Shown here piece by piece: positions 55,231 to 64,000 of a stretch of DNA of 64,000 bases. Below the pieces are notes generated by a model. The model had not been told where the DNA came from. It saw nothing but the letters and a program-made list of their open reading frames with translations, and ran no database searches. Each line of letters begins with the position of its first letter. Position 1 is the stretch's first letter. The stretch is from Bathynomus jamesi (Eukaryota > Arthropoda > Malacostraca > Isopoda > Cirolanidae): positions 467,001-531,000 of the forward strand of contig JAJOZX010003213.1 in assembly GCA_023014485.1 (NCBI GenBank), written 5' to 3'. The translations under genes were made by a program, and so were the position numbers.

Positions 55231-57307
55231 TAAAACGGTTTTGGTCGACAGTGGGTTCAACTGGGGTTGGGGTGTTAAAATAAAAAAAAAATAAAAAACA
55301 AAGTTTGGAGTACTACATTCGGGGGAATTGAGTGACTAAGCGGGGGGTATAAGTTTGAAATTGACAATAAGTCTTTCGTGAGCACTTTGCTCTTTTTTTA
55401 AAAAAAAGATTGCATGTCACACTTCTTAAAACAAAAATTAAAAAAGTTGAAACAAAACGGAGGGACGGCATGTTCCTCATATACATTACAATAATTACCA
55501 AAATTGTTACAAACAATTGTAAAAACTATTTTGGTTACAAATAATGAATTACATAACTATATATTTATATACGCAAAACTGGCATGAAAAGAAAAGACAA
55601 ATCGGTCAATTTCCTTCTCACAACAAACAAAGAAAGGTTAAGTAAAGACGCAACCCGGTCAATTCAGGTTGAATTAAATTCTCTTTTACAACACAAAAAA
55701 AGGTTGAATTAAATTCTTAACTTATTTTTCTTAAATTAAATTCTCTTAAATTACAAAGAAAAAGTTGAATTCAATTGACTGCATTGAAAACTAACTTGGG
55801 GCTCGAAATAAAAATGACTTGGGACTTGGAATACTTGGGATAATACTGACTTGGAAGAAAACTGTGACTTGAAAAATAACTTCGACTTGAAAAATAACTT
55901 CGACTTGAAAAATAACTTCGACTTGAAAAATAACTTCGACTTGAAAAATAACTTCGACTTGAAAAATAACTTCGACTTGGAATAAAACTGACTTGAAAAA
56001 ACTTCGACTTGGAATAAAACTGACTTGGAATAAAACTGACTTGGAATAAAACTGTCTGACTTCAAATAAAACTCTCTGACTTCAAATAAAACTCTCTGAC
56101 TTCAAATAAAACTCTGACTTGAAATAAAACTCTGACTTGAACTCTGTCAAGTATTTCTATAAATCTCTGTGGCGGTTGTCCATCTTGGCGCAACCTTCTG
56201 ACTTGACCTCTTATCAAGTATTCTGAAACTGTCTGACTTCAAATAAAACTCTGACTTGAGCTCTATCAAGTATTTCTATAAAAATCTCTGGGGCGGTTGT
56301 CCATCTTGGCGCAACCTTCTGACTTGACCTCTTATCAGTATTCTGAAACTAACTTGAAATTAACTGAAAATGGAAAATGACTGCACTTGATCTCTATTCA
56401 AGTGGAGACGATTAACCTCTGTTTTGGTTGACCCTCTTGGTGCAACCTTCTGACTTCAAAAAAATGACTTCAAAAAAATGACTTCAAAAAAATGACTTCA
56501 AGTATCTCTAAATCTATAAACTCTCTATAAACTCTCTCTCTTAATTTGCAAGTCAATTCAATTCAATAATTTGAAAAAATTTGCAAACAAAAATATAAAA
56601 TGTAAACAACATTTCACTCTAATGCACACGAAGGTACGATACTATTACGTTTGATACATAAAATAAAATTATTCTATACTGAATATAACAGTGAAAATAA
56701 CTCTGAAATTAACTCTCTGAAATTAACTCTCTTTGAAATTAACTCTCTTGAAATTAACTCTCTTTGAAATTAACTCTCTTTGAAATTAACTCTCTTTGAA
56801 ATTAACTGTTTCAATAAAAACAAATGTATCACTGGTGTCTGAAGTGTTCACTGTGTTTTGTGTTAAATTCTGGCTCCATACTAAATATTAACTGTTATAA
56901 TACTGACTTTTCAAATGTTTACAAATTACTTAAAAGACAAACTCTGTACTTAACAAAATTTTCTATGGGGAAATCCTTGAGACGTGTCCTGAAGACGTCT
57001 TGCTGGCTACTTCTTCTTGGATGAAACTAGGCGTGGAGAACTTGGAGTCGTGACACACCGGTTCAAGGGTGGATGTTACGAACTAGAAGTCGTGACACGC
57101 CGGTCAACTGGTTTTATCCTGATGCAGGGTAATTTCTATCTTGGCCAAAGAGTGGCCTCTTCTTAAAATCTTCTTGTTAAAATCTTCTTCTTCTTAAAAT
57201 AATCTTCTTCTTAAAATAATAATCTTCTTAAAATAATAATCTTAAAATAATCTTCTTAAAATAATCTTCATAAAATCTGTTAAGATCCTGGTAAAGGGTC
57301 GCCAGAC
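55231..57307 (-). mobile_element. Internal region 4, truncated at its 3' side
   Basis: Begins abruptly at AAAACGGTTTTGGTCGACA, equal to about 44535 in internal region 2; the 985 bp next to the polypurine tract is absent. Six 18-bp units. It carries private variants (ACTTGGAATAAAACTG repeats at 55975-56050). Confidence 0.8.
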
Positions 57308-59278
57308 TGTTAGACCCTTCCTCTTCTATGTCCCTATGGTGTCTCGTATCGACGAGGCGTTCTTGTTGTGAGGCAAGCAACGGATATTTCTTCTATAACA
57401 TTCTAATTCTTTTCGGTCGCCTCTGGTTAAACTCTTGGCTACAGACTCGCCAGACTGTTATGCCAATATCTTCTATGGTGCTTGGGTTGTCTCTTAATTT
57501 GGGCAAAGGGTCGCCAATTTTTAATTCTTCTCTTTCTATAATACTCTGATACTTTCTCTGATACTAAAATTATCGACTTTACTGGCTAAGTTCTTCTGAA
57601 GAGAGCACGGCTCGAAGGGAAAAATAAAAAGTTTCTCTTACATTTAGTTTACTTCTCAAAATGTACAGGTAGTGCTCTGAATTTACAGGGGTAGAGGTTC
57701 GACCTCTTTCGACCATGGCTGAGGCCGGAATCTAAAAATATTAAGAAGGCAAAGGGCCTCTGCCCCCTCCCCGCAGCGAGGCTGCTAACAAGGGAGGCTC
57801 GTAATGAAGTGCTCCAATGAAGTGACTTAATCAAGAAGTCTAATGAAGAAGTGCCTGTAATTTTACAAGTACATGTATAATATAAACTTAAATGTTTGGG
57901 GGAAGACAGTCGAAGGTTAAGTTTCCCCCTTTTAAACACATGATCAGACGTTTGAAAGATTGCAAATAAAAATTTAATAAAAATAAAAACTAATTTGTAT
58001 TTTTCGCCGTCTACATTTATGAAGGCGATATCATTTCGTAATAGTACACATAAGTACAAATTAAGTACACGACTGAGTACGTATTAATTTTGGTTCTTTA
58101 CAATTACGATTACAATTATGGATTACTTCACATACGCTTATGATTGTCCATTACAGTTCTATTAAAGTACATTCTTACATTATCAATTAAATCATTACAT
58201 TTAATTACAGTTTCATTGAAGTACATTACAAGTTATTATTAATTACAGTTTCATTAAAGTACATTACGTTATATTAAATTAAAGTATTACAGTTAATTAC
58301 AATTAAACAGTTACTATAACTTTGTTTTGTTTTTACAGTGTTTCATATTAATAGACAATTTAGATGTTAGAAATATAATACAAAGTACATGGCACATACG
58401 AGATAATTTATTTACGAAATAATATGCTATAATATGTTATGAATTTGAAATCAGAGCGAACGGAGATATTTTATCTTTGAGGCGCTCGAATCTGTCGTCG
58501 TGAGCGGAATTCGATCTTAGTAAGCATTTATGAATATCTTGAGGGGTGAACGCACTTGAAAAAAAATAATAAAAAAACAATACGAGAACGTAGTTTTGCG
58601 TTTTCGAACGAACGAGAAAAAATGAATATTTAATAAAATTTATATAGGATAATGATCAAGGGGAATTAATGACGGGAAAACGTGACGTATGGATGAATAT
58701 GGTTGAATAATAATGTTTATACTACATAACATATAAATAATGACTTCTATAGAGTGTACAGTTTTTATTATGATGTTAAAGAATTTTCATACATTGAATA
58801 CTAGATATATGATGAAGGGAAATAAATGACGGGAAAATGTGACGTCATAGTTATTGAATTTTTACGTATAGTACAAATCATTATTCGGAAGATTTACAAG
58901 AACGAATTAGAGACAAAGAGTGGGTAGTAATGACTAAGAAGTACAACTACGGGTTCCAATCCTGTTACATGCAATGTGTATGCATAATCTAGGGTCGAGG
59001 GTGAGATGCAGGACAATTCATAATTAATTATAATAACTTCTATAACAAATGGAAAATGGATACGACTAAACCATAGATATGGTAGATCGTAGGGTTGTGA
59101 CACGAACAAAAATAGGAAGCTACAAGTAAAATTATTATCCAAACTCGCGTTAAGCGATTTTGGTTCTTATGTAAAAATGGACATTCGAACATAAGAACTA
59201 TACGAACATAAGTACTGCATGAAGACAATGAATCCATATAATGATGGTATAGGAATTGTTCATTGTTCACTTTTTACA
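57308..59278 (-). repeat. LTR 5
   Basis: TGTTAGACCC to TTTTTACA, 1971 bp, followed directly by (TA)n as after LTR 4. Confidence 0.88.
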
Positions 59279-60150
<872 letters not shown>

Positions 60151-62195
60151 GTAAAAACGGTTTTGGTCGACACTGGGTTCAACTGGGGTTGGGGTGTTAA
60201 AATAAAAATAAAATAAAAAACAAAGTTTGGAGTACTACATTCGGGGGAATTGAGTGACTAAGCGGGGGGTATAAGTTTGAAATTGACAATAAGTCTTTCG
60301 TGAGCACTTTGCTCTTTTTTTTAAAAAAAGATTGCTTGTCACACTACTTAAAACAAAAATTAAAAAAAGTTGAAACAAAACGGAGGGACGGCATGTTCCT
60401 CATATACATTACAATAATTACCAAAATTGTTACAAACAATTGTAAAAACTATTTTGGTTACAAATAATGAATTACATAACTATATATTTATATACGCAAA
60501 ACTGGCATGAAAAGAAAAGACAAATCGGTCAATTTCCTTCTCACAACAAAACAAAGAAAGGTTAAGTAAAGACGCAACCCGGTCAATTCAGGTTGAATTA
60601 AATTCTCTTTTACAACACAAAAAAAGGTTGAATTAAATTCTTAACTTACATTTTTCTTAAATTAAATTCTCTTAAATTACAAAGAAAAAGTTGAATTCAA
60701 TTGACTGCATTGAAAACTAACTTGGGGCTCGAAATAAAAATGACTTGGCACTTGGAATACTTGGGATAATACTGACTTGGAAGAAAACTGTGACTTGAAA
60801 AATAACTTCGACTTGAAAAATAACTTCGACTTGAAAAATAACTTCGACTTGAAAAATAACTTCGACTTGAAAAATAACTTCGACTTGGAATAAAACTGAC
60901 TTGGAATAAAACTGTCTGACTTCAAATAAAACTCTCTGACTTCAAATAAAACTCTCTGACTTCAAATAAAACTCTCTGACTTCAAATAAAACTCTCTGAC
61001 TTGAAATAAAACTCTGACTTGAACTCTGTCAAGTATTTCTATAAATCTCTGTGGCGGTTGTCCATCTTGGCGCAACCTTCTGACTTGACCTCTTATCAAG
61101 TATTCTGAAACTGTCTGACTTCAATAAAACTGACTTGAGCTCTATCAAGTATTTCTATAAAAATCTCTGGGGCGGTTGTCCATCTTGGCGCAACCTTCTG
61201 ACTTGACCTCTTATCAGGATTCTGAAACTAACTTGAAATTAACTGAAAATGGAAAATGACTGCACTTGATCTCTATTCAAGTGGAGACGATTAACCTCTG
61301 TTTTGGTTGACCCTCTTGGTGCAACCTTCTGACTTCAAAAACTGACTTAAAAAAAATGACTTCAAAAAAATGACTTCAAAAAAATGACTTCAAGTATCTC
61401 TAATCTATAAACTCTCTATAAACTCTCTCTCTTAATTTGCAAGTCAATTCAATTCAATAATTTGAAAAAATTTGCAAACAAAAATATAAAATGTAAACAA
61501 CATTTCACTCTAATGCACACGAAGGTACGATACTATTACGTTTGATACATAAATAAAATTATTCTATACTGAATATAACAGTGAAATAACTCTGAAATTA
61601 ACTCTCTGAAATTAACTCTCTTTGAAATTAACTCTCTTGAAATTAACTCTCTTTGAAATTAACTCTCTTTGAAATTAACTCTCTTTGAAATTAACTGTTT
61701 CAATAAAAAACAAATGTATCACTGGTGTCTGAAGTGTTCACTGTGTTTGTGTTAAATTCTGGCTCCATACTAAATATTAACTGTTATAATACTGACTTTT
61801 CAAATGTTACAAATTACTTAAAAAGACAAACTCTGTACTTAACAAAATTTTCTATGGGGAAATCCTTGAGACGTGTCCTGAAGACGTCTTGCTGGCTACT
61901 TCTTCTTGGATGAAACTAGGCGTGGAGAACTTGGAGTCGTGACACACCGGTTCAAGGGTGGATGTTACGAACTAGAAGTCGTGACACGCCGGTCAACTGG
62001 TTTTATCCTGATGCAGGGTAATTTTTATCTTGGCCAAAGAGTGGCCTCTTCTTAAAATCTTCTTGTTAAAATCTTCTTCTTCTTAAAATAATCTTCTTCT
62101 TAAAATAATAATCTTTTTAAAATAATAATCTTAAAATAATCTTCTTAAAATAATCTCATAAAATCTGTTAAGATCCTGGTAAAGGGTCGCCAGAC
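60151..62195 (-). mobile_element. Internal region 5, truncated like region 4
   Basis: Starts at the same truncation point as region 4 (AAACGGTTTTGGTCGACAC). Five 18-bp units, the fewest in the array. Confidence 0.8.
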
Positions 62196-64000
62196 TGTTA
62201 GACCCTTCCTCTTCTATGTCCCTATGGTGTCTCGTATCGACGAGGCGTTCTTGTTGTGAGGCAAGCAACGGATATTTCTTCTATAACATTCTAATTCTTT
62301 TCGGTCGCCTCTGGTTAAACTCTTGGCTACAGACTCGCCAGACTGTTATGCCAATTTTTCTATGGTGCTTGGGTTGTCTCTTAATTTGGGCAAAGGGTCG
62401 CCAATTTTTAATTCTTCTCTTTCTATAATACTCTGATACTTTCTCTGATACTAAAATTATCGACTTTACTGGCTAAGTTCTTGAAGAGAGCACGGCTCGA
62501 AGGGAAAAAAAAAGTTTCTCTTACATTTAGTTTACTTCTCAAAAATGTACAGGTAGTGCTCTGAATTTACAGGGTAGAGGTTCGACCTCTTTCGACCATG
62601 GCTCAGGCCGGAATCTAAAAATATTAAGAAGGCAAGGGGCCTCTGCCCCCTCCCCGCAGCGAGGCTGCTAACAAGGGAGGCTCGTAATGAAGTGCTCCAA
62701 TGAAGTGACTTAATCAAGAAGTCTAATGAAGAAGTGCCTGTAATTTTACAAGTACATGTATAATATAAACTTAAATGTTTGGGGGAAGACAGTCGAAGGT
62801 TAAGTTTCCCCCTTTTAAACACATGATCAGACGTTGAAAGATTGCAAATAAAAATTTAATAAAAATAAAACTAATTTGTATTTTCGCCCTCTACATTTAT
62901 GAAGGCGATATCATTTCGTAATAGTACACATAAGTACAAATTAAGTACACGACTGAGTACGTATTAATTTTGGTTCATTACAATTACGATTACAATTATG
63001 GATTACTTCACATACGCTTATGATTGTCCATTACAGTTCTATTAAAGTACATTCTTACATTATCAATTAAATCATTACTTTAATTACAGTTTATTGAAGT
63101 ACATTACAATTTTATTAATTACAGTTTCATTAAAGTACATTACGTTATATTAAATTAAAGTATTACAGTTAATTACAATTAAATTAAAGTTACTATAACT
63201 TTGTTTTGTTTTTACAGTGTTTCATATTAATAGACAATTTAGATGTTAGAAATATAATACAAAGTACATGGCACATACAAGATAATTTATTTACGAAACA
63301 ATATGCTATAATATGTTATGAATTGAAATCAGAGCGAACGGAGATATTTTATCTTTGAGGCGCTCGAATCTGTCGTCGTGAGCGGAATTCGATCTTAGTA
63401 AGCATTTATGAATATCTTGAGGGTGTGAACGCACTTGAAAAAAAATAATAAAAAAAACAATACGAGAACGTAGTTTGCGTTTTCGAACGAACGAGAAAAA
63501 ATGAATATTTAATAAAATTTATATAGGATAATGATCAAGGGGAATTAATGACGGGAAAACGTGACGTATGGATGAATATGGTTGAATAATAATGTTTATA
63601 CTACATAACATATAAATAATGACTTCTATAGAGTGTACAGTTTTTATTATGATGTTAAAGAATTTCATACATTGAATACTAGATATATGATGAAGGGAAA
63701 TAAATGACGGGAAAATGTGACGTCATAGTTATTGAATTTTACGTATAGTACAAATCATTATCGGAAGATTTACAAGAACGAATTAGAGACAAAGAGTGGG
63801 TAGTAATGACTAAGAAGTACAACTACGGGTTCCAATCCTGTTACATGCAATGTGTATGCATAATCTAGGGTCGAGGGTGAGATGCAGGACAATTCATAAT
63901 TAATTATAATAACTTCTATAACAAATGGAAAATGGATACGACTAAACCATAGATATGGTAGATCGTAGGGTTGTGACACGAACAAAAATAGGAAGCTACA
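62196..64000 (-). repeat. LTR 6, cut by the window end
   Basis: TGTTAGACCC start; about 1.8 of the expected 1.97 kb is present. Confidence 0.85.

Overview
This is eukaryotic, repeat-dominated DNA with no host gene that I can support. Three signs point to an arthropod: a short TTAGG-type telomeric repeat at 28240-28263, CR1-like LINEs whose ORF1 carries an SGNH esterase domain, and very abundant (TA)n microsatellites. The species cannot be named from the sequence. Nearly everything readable is a transposable element or its remains, and nearly every coding frame is broken.

Left part (1-36.4 kb): a pile of nested elements. (i) Five copies (A-E) of one DNA transposon family carry a Cys-rich protein usually seen only as an uncharacterised arthropod protein. 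Four copies have both ends, start with CACTG or a close variant, and are flanked by a 3-bp TAA or TTA duplication. I read the family as an animal CACTA (EnSpm/CMC) group. (ii) Three CR1-like LINEs with SGNH-type ORF1 (3.3-11.7 kb, 22.7-30.3 kb, 31.5-34 kb) are interrupted by CACTA copies B and C, hAT-type MITEs, a truncated second LINE and GGGTC-rich repeats; cutting these out rejoins the LINE frames. (iii) A second LINE type (14.6-18.6 kb, with a 5'-truncated copy at 24.0-24.45 kb) has a CCHC C-terminus and a (CAA)n tail. It is split by a 1.08-kb element with long terminal inverted repeats and a 9-bp target duplication, and by a 227-bp MITE. (iv) A damaged Gypsy LTR retrotransposon on the minus strand (18.9-21.9 kb) keeps gag zinc knuckles and an aspartic protease but no reverse transcriptase. 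(v) A DD41D Tc1/mariner element and a hAT fragment sit in (TA)n tracts just before the right part.

Right part (36.5-64 kb): a tandem array of a non-autonomous LTR retrotransposon on the minus strand, organised as LTR-internal-LTR-internal with a period near 5.06 kb. Six LTRs of about 1.97 kb and five internal regions are visible. The internal regions hold only minisatellites and a leader related to the 18.9-21.9 kb Gypsy. The first four LTRs form a unit bounded on both sides by (TA)n. The next two are 5' LTR-plus-leader pieces separated by about 1 kb of AT-rich flank that was duplicated with them. A 0.5-kb near-perfect palindrome with hammerhead-ribozyme-like cores lies in that flank at 53.68-54.19 kb.

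The genes do not form a pathway. The relationships are those of parasites inserted into parasites, and order of insertion can be read from which element interrupts which.
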